Below are positions 41,608-50,106 of a stretch of 64,000 nucleotides of DNA, piece after piece. The DNA is from Desertimonas sp963786985. GTDB lineage: Bacteria; Actinomycetota; Acidimicrobiia; Acidimicrobiales; Ilumatobacteraceae. The notes beneath the pieces are model-generated. The model had not been told where the DNA came from. It worked only from the letters and a program-made list of their open reading frames with translations, and did not search any database. The stretch covers positions 34,809 to 98,808 of the forward strand of contig CAWBBL010000029.1 in assembly GCA_963786985.1 (NCBI GenBank), in the 5' to 3' direction. A program made the position numbers and the translations under genes. The first letter of the stretch is position 1, and each line of letters opens with the position of its first letter.

Positions 41608-42357
41608 CTACCCGGCCAACCAGCCGCCGTCGACCGGGATGTAGGCGCCGTTGATGTAGCTGGCATCGGGTGACGTGAGGAACGCGACGACCGCCGCGAT
41701 CTCCTCGGGCGCTGCCGGGCGGCCCAGCGGAGTACGGCCCATCAGCATCGCCCGGTCGCTCGGATCGGCGAGGCTCGCCGCCGACATCGGGGTGTCGACG
41801 ACTCCGGGACCCACCGTGTTGACGGTGATCCCGTGTCCGGCCCAGTCGACCGCGAGCGCCGCGCCGAGCATGGCCACGCCGCCCTTCGACGAGCAGTACG
41901 CCGCCTGACCGTGCAGGGCGATGCGCGAGTTGATCGAGCCGATCAGCACGATGCGCCCGCCGCGGCTGCTGGCGATCATTGCGCGCCCGGCGGCGCGGGC
42001 GCACCAGAAGGTGCCGCTGAGGTTGACGTCGATGACCCGCCGCCAGACGTCGTCCGCCAGTTGCTCGGCGGGTGCCTGCAACTCGATGCCCGCACAGGTG
42101 ACGAGGACGTCGACTCGGCCATGGTCGGCAACCAGGCGCTCGAACAACGCGTCGCACGACGTCGGGTCGCTGACGTCGAGGTGCGCGGCAACCGCCGAAG
42201 CGCCGGCGGCCGAGGTGGTCTCGGTCGCCGACGCCTCGTCGACATCGGCGCACACGACGGTGTCGCCGCGTGCGCCGAGAGTGATGGCGACGGCTCGGCC
42301 GATTCCCGAGCCGGCGCCAGTGACGACCGAGACGTTCGAGGTTCCCGGTCCGGTCAC
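41608..42357 (-). CDS. Short-chain dehydrogenase/reductase (SDR)
   Basis: A 249-residue SDR: nucleotide site TGAGSGIGRAVA near 14, TCAG in place of the usual NNAG near 90, catalytic Ser in IGSINSR, YCSSK (YxxxK) near 157 and the end PVDGGWLAG. It should oxidise or reduce an alcohol or ketone of unknown type. GTG 42357 follows the binding-protein stop by four bases, so it is the last gene of the amino-acid ABC operon. The other amino-acid ABC operon also has an SDR. Confidence 0.9.
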   Translation of the reverse strand: MTGPGTSNVSVVTGAGSGIGRAVAITLGARGDTVVCADVDEASATETTSAAGASAVAAHLDVSDPTSCDALFERLVADHGRVDVLVTCAGIELQAPAEQLADDVWRRVIDVNLSGTFWCARAAGRAMIASSRGGRIVLIGSINSRIALHGQAAYCSSKGGVAMLGAALAVDWAGHGITVNTVGPGVVDTPMSAASLADPSDRAMLMGRTPLGRPAAPEEIAAVVAFLTSPDASYINGAYIPVDGGWLAG

Positions 42358-42361
42358 CTGC

Positions 42362-43243
42362 TCAGCCCCGCGCCCAGATGGCGACGTTGGGGTCGGACCC
42401 GAAGACTTCGTCGTAGATCTGGTCGAGGGTCCCATTGTTCTTGTAGTACTGCAGCCAGCTGTTGAGGTACGTCAGGAACTTGTCGTCGCCGAGCGGGATG
42501 GCGTACGAACCGAACTCGATCTGCAGCGGAGCATCGAGGCCGACGACGGCAAGCTGATCGGGGTTGGACTGGATGAACCGCTCGGCCAGGTAGCTCTCGA
42601 CGACGATCGCGTCGGCGCGTCCGGAGGACACTTCGAGGAAGGCGGCGTCCTGCTGCGGGAACTCGGCGAGCGTCGCGTTGGGGAACTGGGTCGTCACCTG
42701 CTCGGCGGCGGTCGAGCCCTGCAACGCCGTGATCGTCGTGCCCTCGGCGTTGTACGCCTCGATCGTCGGCTCCCGGTCCGCATCCGCCGCGGCAACGAGC
42801 ACCTGCTCGTAGGGCACGTAGGCATCGGTGAAGTACATCTGCAGCAGTCGTGGCGGCCGGGGCACCAGGCCGACCGAGATCATGTCCCATTGGCCGGCCA
42901 ACAGGCCGGGGATCAGGGCGTCGAACTCTTGGTTCTCGATCGTCAGCTCGACGCCGAGGTCGGTTGCGAGCAGGTTGAGCAGCTCGACGTCGTAACCGGC
43001 CGGGTTGCCGTCGTCGTCGAGGTACATCTCCGGCTCGAACTGCAGGGTCATCCCGACGCGCAGCTCACCGCGCTCGATGATCTCGTCGAGCACCGAGCCG
43101 GACTGCTCATCGGCCGACGCGACGTGGCTGCTCGGGTCGGTGCCGGCGGATACCGGTAAGGCTCCGCCGGTCCACGTCACCGCCACCAGGGCGGCGATCA
43201 GTCCGATTCCTCGGGCGGCGCGCCGCATGTTCGTGTTCCTCAC
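42362..43243 (-). CDS. Amino acid ABC solute-binding protein, family 3
   Basis: A 293-residue exported binding protein. The signal peptide is MRRAARGIGLIAALVAVTW with cleavage near SAG. Binding-domain blocks are ELRVGMTLQFEPEMYLDDDG, AGYDVELLNLLATDLGV, GQWDMISVGL and GRADAIVVESYLAERF. It should deliver a polar amino acid or similar solute to the permease upstream in the operon. GTG 43243 lies five bases after AGGAGG; the Met 15 bases downstream has a less suitable distance. Confidence 0.92.
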   Translation of the reverse strand: MRNTNMRRAARGIGLIAALVAVTWTGGALPVSAGTDPSSHVASADEQSGSVLDEIIERGELRVGMTLQFEPEMYLDDDGNPAGYDVELLNLLATDLGVELTIENQEFDALIPGLLAGQWDMISVGLVPRPPRLLQMYFTDAYVPYEQVLVAAADADREPTIEAYNAEGTTITALQGSTAAEQVTTQFPNATLAEFPQQDAAFLEVSSGRADAIVVESYLAERFIQSNPDQLAVVGLDAPLQIEFGSYAIPLGDDKFLTYLNSWLQYYKNNGTLDQIYDEVFGSDPNVAIWARG

Positions 43244-43253
43244 CGTGTCCTCC

Positions 43254-44021
43254 TTATTGCATTGCTGGATTGGTTGGGACCGTGATTCGTCGCACGACGT
43301 CGTCGATCGCGGCATTGCGCCGCCGAGCGAGGACGCTCCGGGCGCGCGAACTGGGACGAAGGCGGCGCTCGATCAGGCGCACCATGAGGTCGATCAGAAA
43401 GACGATGGCGATGTAGAGGAGCGAGACAGCAGTCCAGATCTCGAACGGCAGGAACGTGTCGCTCACGAGCGTCTGCCCGGTGCGGTAGAGCTCGAAGATG
43501 CCGATGATGCCGACGAGGCTGGTGTCCTTGACCATCCCGACGAAGTCGTTGCCGGCAGCGGGAACGGCGACGCGGATCGCCTGGGGGAGGATGATCGACG
43601 TGAATGCTCGCGGCCGGCTCATCCCGACCGACAGCGCGGCCTCGCGTTGACCCGCCGGTACTGCGCTGAGCCCAGCGCGGATCACCTCGGCCATGAACGC
43701 GGTATGGAACACCGTGAGGGCGACGACGCCGGCTCGGAAGTTGGTGAACCGCGCCGGATCGACACCGAGGAACAGGGGCAGTCCGAAGTAGATCCAGAAG
43801 AGCAAGACGAGCAGTGGGACACCGCGGACGACGTTGATGTAGATCGTCGCCAACCAGCGCAGCGGCCACCATCGAGACGTCCGCATCAGGGCAAGGACCA
43901 GCCCGAACCCCGTCGCCAGGACCATCGAAACAGTGGCGAGGTACAACGTGTATCGCAGCCCAGCGCGCAGCAGGTCCCCGTTGGCGAACACGGCGTCCCA
44001 CTTGAAGTCGTACGCAATCAT
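43254..44021 (-). CDS. Polar amino acid ABC transporter permease
   Basis: A 255-residue permease: MIAYDFKWDAVFANGDLLRA at the start, NVVRGVPLLVLLFWIYFG near 68, EAA loop GQREAALSVGMSRPRAF near 140 and GMVKDTSLVGIIGIFELYR. It resembles the permease at 29570-30241. Its ATG is the last base triplet of copy 3 of the 64-bp element (GGGGAACGCAATG), whose GGGGAA lies at a ribosome-site distance. The element may thus provide the translation start. A single permease serves here, so it may act as a homodimer. Confidence 0.92.
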   Translation of the reverse strand: MIAYDFKWDAVFANGDLLRAGLRYTLYLATVSMVLATGFGLVLALMRTSRWWPLRWLATIYINVVRGVPLLVLLFWIYFGLPLFLGVDPARFTNFRAGVVALTVFHTAFMAEVIRAGLSAVPAGQREAALSVGMSRPRAFTSIILPQAIRVAVPAAGNDFVGMVKDTSLVGIIGIFELYRTGQTLVSDTFLPFEIWTAVSLLYIAIVFLIDLMVRLIERRLRPSSRARSVLARRRNAAIDDVVRRITVPTNPAMQ

Positions 44022-44062
44022 TGCGTTCCCCGGCCACGCCGGCCGCGAGTCCGTTCCCCGGC
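44020..44062 (-). repeat. 64-bp dispersed element, copy 3 (partial, at permease start)
   Basis: On the minus strand it contains two copies of the core GCCGGGGAACG, the second being GGCGTGGCCGGGGAACGCAA and reaching into the permease ATG at 44021. The GAGCG-rich half of the element is missing. Confidence 0.7.
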
Positions 44063-44079
44063 TATGTGTCCCAGTCCCA

Positions 44080-44833
44080 TCACAGGACCGCCTCGATGAA
44101 CTTGCGGGTGCGCTCCTGCGACGCTTCGCCGAAGATCTCGCGGCCGCCTTGCTCGACGACACACCCGTCCTCCATGAACACGTTGAGGTCGCCGATCTCC
44201 TTGGCGAAGCCCATTTCATGGGTGACGACGACCATCGTCATGCCCAGGGTGGCGACCTGGCGCATCGTCGTCAACACCTCGCCGACGAGCTCCGGGTCGA
44301 GCGCCGACGTCGGTTCGTCGAAGAGCAGGACCTTGGGGTCCATCGCCAACGCTCGGGCAATGGCGACGCGCTGCTGCTGGCCACCGGACAGCTCGTTCGG
44401 GAACTTGGCGACGTGGGTGAGCAGGCCGACGCGACGCAGCTCGACGGCCGCCCGTTGGCGGGCGTCGTCCTTGCTCACCGCCTTCGCCCGGCGCAGTCCG
44501 ATGGCCACGTTGTCGAGGGCGCTGAGGTGGGGGAACAGGTTGAACTGTTGAAAGACCATGCCGACCTGGCGGCGCAATTTGATCGCCGACCCGCGCTTCG
44601 GTCGTTCGCCGGGCAACCCCGGTCCGTACTCCGTGCCGAACACGCACACCGAGCCCGGACGTCGGGCGCTCGAGCAGGTTGATCGTGCGCAACAGCGTCG
44701 ATTTCCCCGACCCCGACGGCCCGAACACCACGACGTGCTCGCCCGGAGAGACGACGAGGTCGACGCCCTTGAGCACCTCGTGAGGCCCGAAGCTCTTGCG
44801 GATCGACGTCAGCTGCACCGCTGGAACGCTCAC
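44080..44833 (-). pseudogene. Polar amino acid ABC transporter ATPase, single frameshift
   Basis: The first about 60 residues are in one frame: SIRKSFGPHEVLKGVDLVV, Walker A GPSGSGKST and TINLLERPTSG. Near 44658 one extra base shifts the frame. The rest continues as VCVFGTEYGPGLPGERPKRG, Q-loop VFQQFNLFPHLSA, signature LSGGQQQRVAIARAL, Walker B LLFDEPTSALD and VVTHEMGFA. Dropping one C of the GGGC run restores a normal 250-residue ATPase. All motifs are intact on both sides, which favours sequencing error or a very recent mutation. Its ATG 44833 overlaps the aminotransferase stop. Confidence 0.82.
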
Positions 44834-46050
44834 GTCGCCGACGTACTGAGCGACGCCCCGGCCGCGGTCGAGTTGGTCCAGGCGACGAGCCGTTCGATCC
44901 CGCCGCGCAGCGCCGCTTCCGAGGCGGCGAGCGAGAGGCGCAGCTGGTCGCCCGCCACGTCGCCGAAGGCCGTTCCCGGGGCGGTCGCCACGCCGTGCTC
45001 GACGAGGTCGAGGGCGGCCCGCCGGCTGTCGGTGCCTGGTGCCAGGGGGACCATCTGGTAAAAGGCCCCGGAGGGCCGAACCGCGTCGAACCCGGCCTCG
45101 CTGAGCAGGTCACCGACCAGGTCACGCCGCGTTCGGTACACCTCGCGCTTGCGGGCGACGCCATCTTGAGGGCCTTGCAACGCGGCCAGGGCGGCATGCT
45201 GGCTGACCCCGGAGATGCACGACACCATCGGTTCCTGGAGCGTGCCGAGCAGCTCCGCCAGCGATCGCGGGCAAGCCGCGTAGCCGACCCTCCAGCCGGT
45301 CATCGAATAGGTCTTGGAGAAGCTGTAGATGCCGACGACGCGTTCGCGGTCGTACTGCGCGGCGTTGGCCATCGTCCCCTCGAAGACGAGCTCGTCGTAC
45401 ACCTCATCGGACATGACCCACAGGTCGCGCTCGGCAGCGAGTTCGACGATCGATGCGACCAGCTCGGCGGGGAACACGGCACCCGTGGGGTTGGCCGGGC
45501 TGTTGATGACGATCAGCCGGGTGCGATCGGTGATCAGACGGCGCAGCTGGTCGACGTCGGGCAGGTAGCCGTTCGACGCCGGCAGGGCGTAGGGAACGAC
45601 GACGGCACCGCGCAACACCGCCGTCATCGCGTAGTTCGGCCACGCCGGATCGGGCAGCAGCACCTCGTCTCCGGCGTCGAGGAGTGCGGCGAACGTGACA
45701 GCCATCGCCTGCACCCCACCCTGGCCGACGACGATCTCGTCGGCGGCGTAGGACAGTCCGGCCACCCGCTGCAGGCGTTCGACAATGGCCTCGCGAAGGG
45801 CGGCGATGCCAAAGCTCTGGGTGTAGCCGATCCCGAGGGCGGCCGCCTCCTGCGCCGCGGCGACGATGTGCGGTTCGATCGGGAGGTCCGGCTCGCCGAC
45901 TTCGAGTCGAATGACACCGGCCTCCGGCCGCGACAGCACGAGGTTGACGATCTCGCGGATTCCGGACGGGGGCACCAGGCGTGCCCAACTTCCCAGCTCC
46001 ACTCCGCGCGACTCCTCCCCGACAACACGCATCACTTCGGTGTCGACCAC
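44830..46050 (-). CDS. Class I/II pyridoxal-phosphate aminotransferase
   Basis: A 406-residue fold-type I aminotransferase. Cofactor-binding blocks are QGGVQAMAVTFAALLDAGD near 112, INSPANPTGAVFP near 187, MSDEVYDELVFEG near 215 and the Schiff-base Lys near 244 in YSFSKTYSMTGWRVGYA. It should exchange an amino group between an amino acid and a 2-oxoacid; AspC/aromatic-type specificity is likely but not certain. Met at 46032 is an alternative start. It heads the operon that continues with ATPase, permease, binding protein and SDR, so it may act on the imported amino acid. Confidence 0.92.
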   Translation of the reverse strand: MVDTEVMRVVGEESRGVELGSWARLVPPSGIREIVNLVLSRPEAGVIRLEVGEPDLPIEPHIVAAAQEAAALGIGYTQSFGIAALREAIVERLQRVAGLSYAADEIVVGQGGVQAMAVTFAALLDAGDEVLLPDPAWPNYAMTAVLRGAVVVPYALPASNGYLPDVDQLRRLITDRTRLIVINSPANPTGAVFPAELVASIVELAAERDLWVMSDEVYDELVFEGTMANAAQYDRERVVGIYSFSKTYSMTGWRVGYAACPRSLAELLGTLQEPMVSCISGVSQHAALAALQGPQDGVARKREVYRTRRDLVGDLLSEAGFDAVRPSGAFYQMVPLAPGTDSRRAALDLVEHGVATAPGTAFGDVAGDQLRLSLAASEAALRGGIERLVAWTNSTAAGASLSTSAT

Positions 46051-46064
46051 CGCCCCGTTGCGAC

Positions 46065-46080
46065 GCGAACGAGCGTTTGT
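46065..46080. promoter_or_regulatory. Operator-like inverted repeat upstream of the aminotransferase/ABC operon
   Basis: GCGAACGAGCGTTTGT, one mismatch from the site at 32696. It lies 15 bp upstream of the aminotransferase start, in the gap behind the enoyl-CoA hydratase gene. Confidence 0.65.
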
Positions 46081-46113
46081 TCCGGCGCAGCTTAGGGTTG
46101 GCCCGGGGTTCCG

Positions 46114-46926
46114 TCAATCGCTGCTGGCCGGGTCCTCGCCCGTCAACCCCCGGAAGCGCGGGGGACGTTTCTCGGCGAACGCGGCCAACCCCTCGGCGAA
46201 GTCCGGGGTCGTCATGAACGATCCGCGGATCGACTGGGCGAACGCCGTGCTCTGTTCGAGCGACAAGCCGTCGACCGCGTTGATGAACCACTTGCCGAGG
46301 GCCAGGGCGTGGGCACCGAACTCGGCCAGTTCGGCCGCAGTGGCTCGCGCCACGTCGAGGTGTTCGGCGGCGGGGACCACTCGGTGGACGAGTCCGATGC
46401 GATGCGCGTCGTCGGCGGAGACGCGTCGGCCAGTGAGCGCCATCTCTCGGGCCGCTCTGGACCCGATCGCCTTGACGAGTGTTGGATAGACGATGATCGG
46501 AAACAACCCGATCCTCACCTCCGATGTCGCGAACACCGTTCCCTCGGCGGCGACCGCCACGTCTGCTGCGGCGACGATGCCGCACCCTCCGGCCAGCGCG
46601 TGGCCGTGCGGGGCGACGACCACTGGTGTGTGCATTCGGGGGATCGCCAACATCAAGTCGGCCCACCCGGCTCCGCCGCGGTGGAAGTCGTAGGCGGGGG
46701 TCGTCAATCCGCGTTGGAACTCGGCGAGGTCACCTCCGGCGCAGAACGACTGGCCCTCGCCGTAGATGAGCACGGCGCCGACAGCATCATCATTCTCCAG
46801 CTCGTCCAAGGCGGCGACGAGTTCGAGGACGGCGGCATAGTCGAGGGCATTGCGGCGGTCGGGACGGGCGAGGACGATCTCGCCGACGCCGCCACCGCGG
46901 GCGATGCGTACCGCCGGCTCAGCCAC
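46114..46926 (-). CDS. Enoyl-CoA hydratase/isomerase family protein
   Basis: A 270-residue crotonase. The oxyanion-hole segments are QSFCAGGDLAEFQ near 60 and HGHALAGGCGIVAAAD near 107, followed by SEVRIGLFP near 135. It lacks one of the two catalytic Glu of classical hydratases as far as I can align it, so isomerase or methylglutaconyl-CoA hydratase are both open. Overlap with the biotin-carboxylase gene (8 bp) ties it to acyl-CoA carboxylation. Methylglutaconyl-CoA hydratase would complete the leucine route between carboxylase and HMG-CoA lyase. Confidence 0.88.
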   Translation of the reverse strand: MAEPAVRIARGGGVGEIVLARPDRRNALDYAAVLELVAALDELENDDAVGAVLIYGEGQSFCAGGDLAEFQRGLTTPAYDFHRGGAGWADLMLAIPRMHTPVVVAPHGHALAGGCGIVAAADVAVAAEGTVFATSEVRIGLFPIIVYPTLVKAIGSRAAREMALTGRRVSADDAHRIGLVHRVVPAAEHLDVARATAAELAEFGAHALALGKWFINAVDGLSLEQSTAFAQSIRGSFMTTPDFAEGLAAFAEKRPPRFRGLTGEDPASSD

Positions 46927-48646
46927 CGAGCACCTCGACGAGCAGCGTCCCCGGTCCGACGTTGGTTCCCACCGTCACATGCACGGCGGTCACAACCCCA
47001 TCGACACCGGCGGTCAGGGCGTTCTCCATCTTCATTGCCTCCAGGGCGATCACTCGGGTGTCGGCGGTGACCGTGTCGCCGACGCCGACGTCGATCGTCG
47101 TCACGGTCCCTTGCATCGGCGCGGTCACCCGGCCGTCTCCGGTCCGGCGGTCACTGGTCGATCCCGATCGCGTCCGTGGCGGACCGCTGCCGGACGACGA
47201 TGTCGTCGTCGTCGAGCCGTCGGGTCCGGCGCGACCAGGCGTGTCGTCGAACCGCGGAATGCGGTACCAGCGGCCGAGTACCTGCACGTCGCCGGCGACC
47301 GACAGCGCATGGACGTTGTCCACCAGCCAGCTCGTCGAATGGCTGACCGTACGAAAGTCGTCATGGGCCAACACCGCTGCCGCTACCGCGGCAGTCGTCG
47401 GGACTCCATCGACGACGAGCCCGCGCAGCGCGTCGAGTGCCCGTCGTCGGGCCTCTTCGCGGTTGGCACCCCACACCACGACCTTGGCGATGAGGTTGTC
47501 GTACTCCGGTGGGATCGAGTCGCCGGGGCGGTACCCGGTGTCGACGCGCACGTGGTCACCGGCGGGCAATTCGAAGCGGCGAAGGACCCCGGGCGCTGGC
47601 ACGAAACGCCCGTCGGAGGTGTCTTCGGCGTTGAGCCGCACCTCGATGGCGACACCGTGCGGCTCGACATCCGCCGGCCCGAACGAGAGCCGCTGGCCAC
47701 CGGCGACGAGGATCTGCTCGGCGACCAGATCGACACCGCTGACGAGCTCGGTGACCGGGTGCTCGACCTGGATGCGCGTGTTCATCTCGAGGAAGTAGAA
47801 CTCGTCCTCGTCGACGAGAAACTCGATCGTTCCGGCGTTGGTGTAGTCGACCGCTCGGGCGACGCGGGCCGCTGCTTCGCCGAGCCCGGCGCGGACGGCG
47901 TCGGGAAGGTGCGGGGCGGGCGCCTCCTCGATCAGCTTCTGGTATCGGCGTTGGATGGAGCAGTCGCGGTCGCCGACGACGACGAGCCCACCGTGGTGGT
48001 CGGCGACGAGTTGCACCTCGACGTGGCGCGGATGGGCGAGGAACCGCTCGACGTACAGTTCGGGCCGCCCGAACGAAGACTGTGCTTCGCGTCGCGCCGT
48101 GGCCAGCGCTTCGGTGGCTTCGTCCGGCCCGGCGACCACCCGCATGCCCCGGCCGCCGCCGCCGTGCACCGCCTTCACCGCCAGCGGCCAGCCGAGCTCG
48201 TCGCCGAACTGGCGGACGCGGTCGGGCTGATCGACGGCGAACGTCGCTCCGGGGACCGGTGGTACGCCGGCTGCGGTAGCGACCTCCCGTGCTGCCAACT
48301 TGTCGCCCATCAGCGCGATGACGTCGGCGGATGGCCCGATGAACGTCAACGATGCGGCTTCGACCGCCGCGGCGAATGCGGCGCGCTCGGCGAGAAACCC
48401 ATAACCGGGATGCACGGCGTCGCACCCTGACTCCCGGGCGGCGCCGACGACCCGATCGATGTCGAGGTAGGTGTCGGCGGCCGCCGATCCTGGGAGCGCG
48501 ACAGCACCGTCGGCGAGTTCCACCGCCATCGAGTGGGAATCGGGCTCGCTGTGCACGACGATCGCCTCGATGCCGAGGCCGTGGCACGCCCTGATCACGC
48601 GGACGGCGATCTCGCCGCGATTGGCGACGAGGACGCGGGCGATCAT
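46919..48646 (-). CDS. Acyl-CoA carboxylase alpha subunit (biotin carboxylase plus biotin carrier)
   Basis: A 575-residue protein. Residues 1-445 are biotin carboxylase: ARVLVANRGEIAVRVIRAC, GYGFLAERAAFA, ATP-grasp loop KAVHGGGGRGMRVV near 157, ERDCSIQRR-type block (GDRDCSIQRRYQKLIEE) and FLEMNTRIQVEHPVTE near 287. A Ser/Thr/Gly-rich linker of about 30 residues lies near 480-510. The biotin carrier domain ends the protein with the biotinylated Lys near 539 in EAMKMEN. Together with the carboxyltransferase at 37466-39022 it likely carboxylates methylcrotonoyl-CoA. It is shorter than classical MccA of about 650 residues because the middle domain is reduced. Confidence 0.93.
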   Translation of the reverse strand: MIARVLVANRGEIAVRVIRACHGLGIEAIVVHSEPDSHSMAVELADGAVALPGSAAADTYLDIDRVVGAARESGCDAVHPGYGFLAERAAFAAAVEAASLTFIGPSADVIALMGDKLAAREVATAAGVPPVPGATFAVDQPDRVRQFGDELGWPLAVKAVHGGGGRGMRVVAGPDEATEALATARREAQSSFGRPELYVERFLAHPRHVEVQLVADHHGGLVVVGDRDCSIQRRYQKLIEEAPAPHLPDAVRAGLGEAAARVARAVDYTNAGTIEFLVDEDEFYFLEMNTRIQVEHPVTELVSGVDLVAEQILVAGGQRLSFGPADVEPHGVAIEVRLNAEDTSDGRFVPAPGVLRRFELPAGDHVRVDTGYRPGDSIPPEYDNLIAKVVVWGANREEARRRALDALRGLVVDGVPTTAAVAAAVLAHDDFRTVSHSTSWLVDNVHALSVAGDVQVLGRWYRIPRFDDTPGRAGPDGSTTTTSSSGSGPPRTRSGSTSDRRTGDGRVTAPMQGTVTTIDVGVGDTVTADTRVIALEAMKMENALTAGVDGVVTAVHVTVGTNVGPGTLLVEVLGG

Positions 48647-48670
48647 CAGTCCCTCTTCACGGCAGGCAAA

Positions 48671-49669
48671 CTAGCGCACGTTCGGTAGATGCGGGATCAC
48701 GGCTTCACCGAGCTGGCGCACAGCCGTTCGACGGTCGGGACCGAGCGGCGGTCCGAACGACACGTGACGTGCTCCGGCGTCGATGAGCCCGCGGCAGCGC
48801 TCGACGACCTCACCCGGCGTGCCGCTGACCCCCAACGTCAGCAGTTCCGGCGGGAGCAGCGCGACCCTCTCCGTCGGGTCACGGTTGCGCAACTCAACCA
48901 ACGTCAGTTGGTCAACCCCGACGCGGGCGAGCACGTCGGGAGAGAACGATGCGCCGTAGTAGGCGAGTTTCTCGGCCATCGGCCGGCGGGCTCGCTCAGC
49001 GTCATCGTCCACCGACACCCAGATGCAGGCGGCGACGTCGATGTCGTCGAGAGGTCGGCCGGCACGAGCGGCGCCGGCGGCGATGTGACGCAGCGATTCA
49101 TTGAACGACTCGGGCGGGTACAGCAACGGTAGGCCTCCGTCGGCGACCTCGCCGATCAACGCCAGCATCCGTGGCGCCATCGCCCCGAGGTAGATCGGTG
49201 TCGGCGTCGTCGGGACGCGCAGGTGTGCGTCACGCTGCCAGCCGTCGCCACTGCCGGGAATGTCGGTCGGCGACAATCCGCAGCACAGCGCGCGAATGGC
49301 GATCACCGCCTCCCGTGTTCGGGCGAGTGGCGCGTGGCGGGCGATGCCGGCCCAGCCGAGGAAGTCGTCGGCCCCTGCTGCCAGCCCGAGAAGGAAGCGG
49401 CCACCGCTCAGCTCCTGCAGGGTTGTGGCGGTCATGGCGATCTCCGCCGGGTGCATCGAGTACGGATTGAGGATGCACGTCCCCAGGGCGATCCGGCGCG
49501 TCGCCGTCGCCGCGGCGGCGAGGAGAACCGGCGCCGACCTGAAGAACAGATCGTTGGACACCCAGATCTGATCGAACTCGAGCGACTCGGCGAGCCGGGC
49601 GAGTTCGATGAACTCAGCGACAGGAACGTCGTTGTTCAGCCGCAGGCTGGTCACGAGGGGACGACTCAT
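48671..49669 (-). CDS. Luciferase-like (LLM class) oxidoreductase, F420-type likely
   Basis: A 332-residue barrel protein: EFDQIWVSNDLFFRSAPVLL near 31-50, ALGTCILNPYSMHPAEIAM near 61, LSGGRFLLGLAAGADDFLGW near 88 and TPTPIYLGAMAPRMLALIGE near 155. It resembles F420-dependent methylenetetrahydromethanopterin reductase-like members more than the other luciferase-like proteins here. The substrate is unknown. It overlaps the RidA-like gene by 4 bp and lies 24 bp before the acyl-CoA carboxylase gene, suggesting one operon from 50064 to 46114. A weak operator-like stretch (CCGAACGTGCGCTAGT on the minus strand, 48672-48687) overlaps its end. Confidence 0.88.
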   Translation of the reverse strand: MSRPLVTSLRLNNDVPVAEFIELARLAESLEFDQIWVSNDLFFRSAPVLLAAAATATRRIALGTCILNPYSMHPAEIAMTATTLQELSGGRFLLGLAAGADDFLGWAGIARHAPLARTREAVIAIRALCCGLSPTDIPGSGDGWQRDAHLRVPTTPTPIYLGAMAPRMLALIGEVADGGLPLLYPPESFNESLRHIAAGAARAGRPLDDIDVAACIWVSVDDDAERARRPMAEKLAYYGASFSPDVLARVGVDQLTLVELRNRDPTERVALLPPELLTLGVSGTPGEVVERCRGLIDAGARHVSFGPPLGPDRRTAVRQLGEAVIPHLPNVR

Positions 49670-50064
49670 CGGTCGACGATCGCGTCGATCTCCACCTCGA
49701 CGAGGAAGCCCTCACCGATGAGGGCATGCACGAACAACATCGTGTTCGCCGGGCTGACGTCGCCGAACACTGCGGCGTGGGCCGTCGACGCGGCCTGCCA
49801 GTCGGCGCCGGGAGCCAGGAAGATGCGTGTGCGCACGACGTCGTCGCTCCGGCCGCCGAGTGCTGCGATTGCCGCAAGCGCCTGACCAAGGGCCTCCGTC
49901 GTCTGCGCGCCAGTGTCCCCCACGTGTCGCGCGCCTCCGTGGCCGTCATTGGCGGTCGTGCCGCTGACCATGATGGCGGTGCCGCGGCGTACCGCCCGGG
50001 CGTAGCCGGCCGCCCGCTCGTGACCGCCTCCGTCGAAGAACCGGTCCGGGGTGGGCGAGCGCAT
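49666..50064 (-). CDS. RidA/YjgF family protein, atypical
   Basis: A 132-residue Rid-fold protein: YARAVRRGTAIMVSGTTAND near 21, ALAAIAALGGRSDDVVRTRI near 62 and FLVEVEIDAIV at the end. The block that carries the catalytic Arg in RidA (PARxxV) reads PANTMLFV here, so Asn replaces Arg and imine hydrolysis is unlikely. Other Rid subfamilies lacking the Arg are linked to catabolic pathways, which suits the neighbours. It heads an operon with luciferase-like, carboxylase and hydratase genes. Confidence 0.88.
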   Translation of the reverse strand: MRSPTPDRFFDGGGHERAAGYARAVRRGTAIMVSGTTANDGHGGARHVGDTGAQTTEALGQALAAIAALGGRSDDVVRTRIFLAPGADWQAASTAHAAVFGDVSPANTMLFVHALIGEGFLVEVEIDAIVDR

Positions 50065-50106
50065 GGGCGCACGTTAGGCCCCCGTCACTACAGTGACCGA
50101 CCGTGA

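Noticed and set aside
44640..44670. Programmed ribosomal frameshift in the ABC ATPase
   Set aside because: No slippery heptamer is obvious and ABC ATPases of this family are not known to use frameshifting; an extra C in a GC-rich run is simpler.
48672..48687. Operator-like site at the end of the luciferase-like gene
   Set aside because: Only one arm matches and the sequence overlaps coding DNA; too weak to list as a separate feature.
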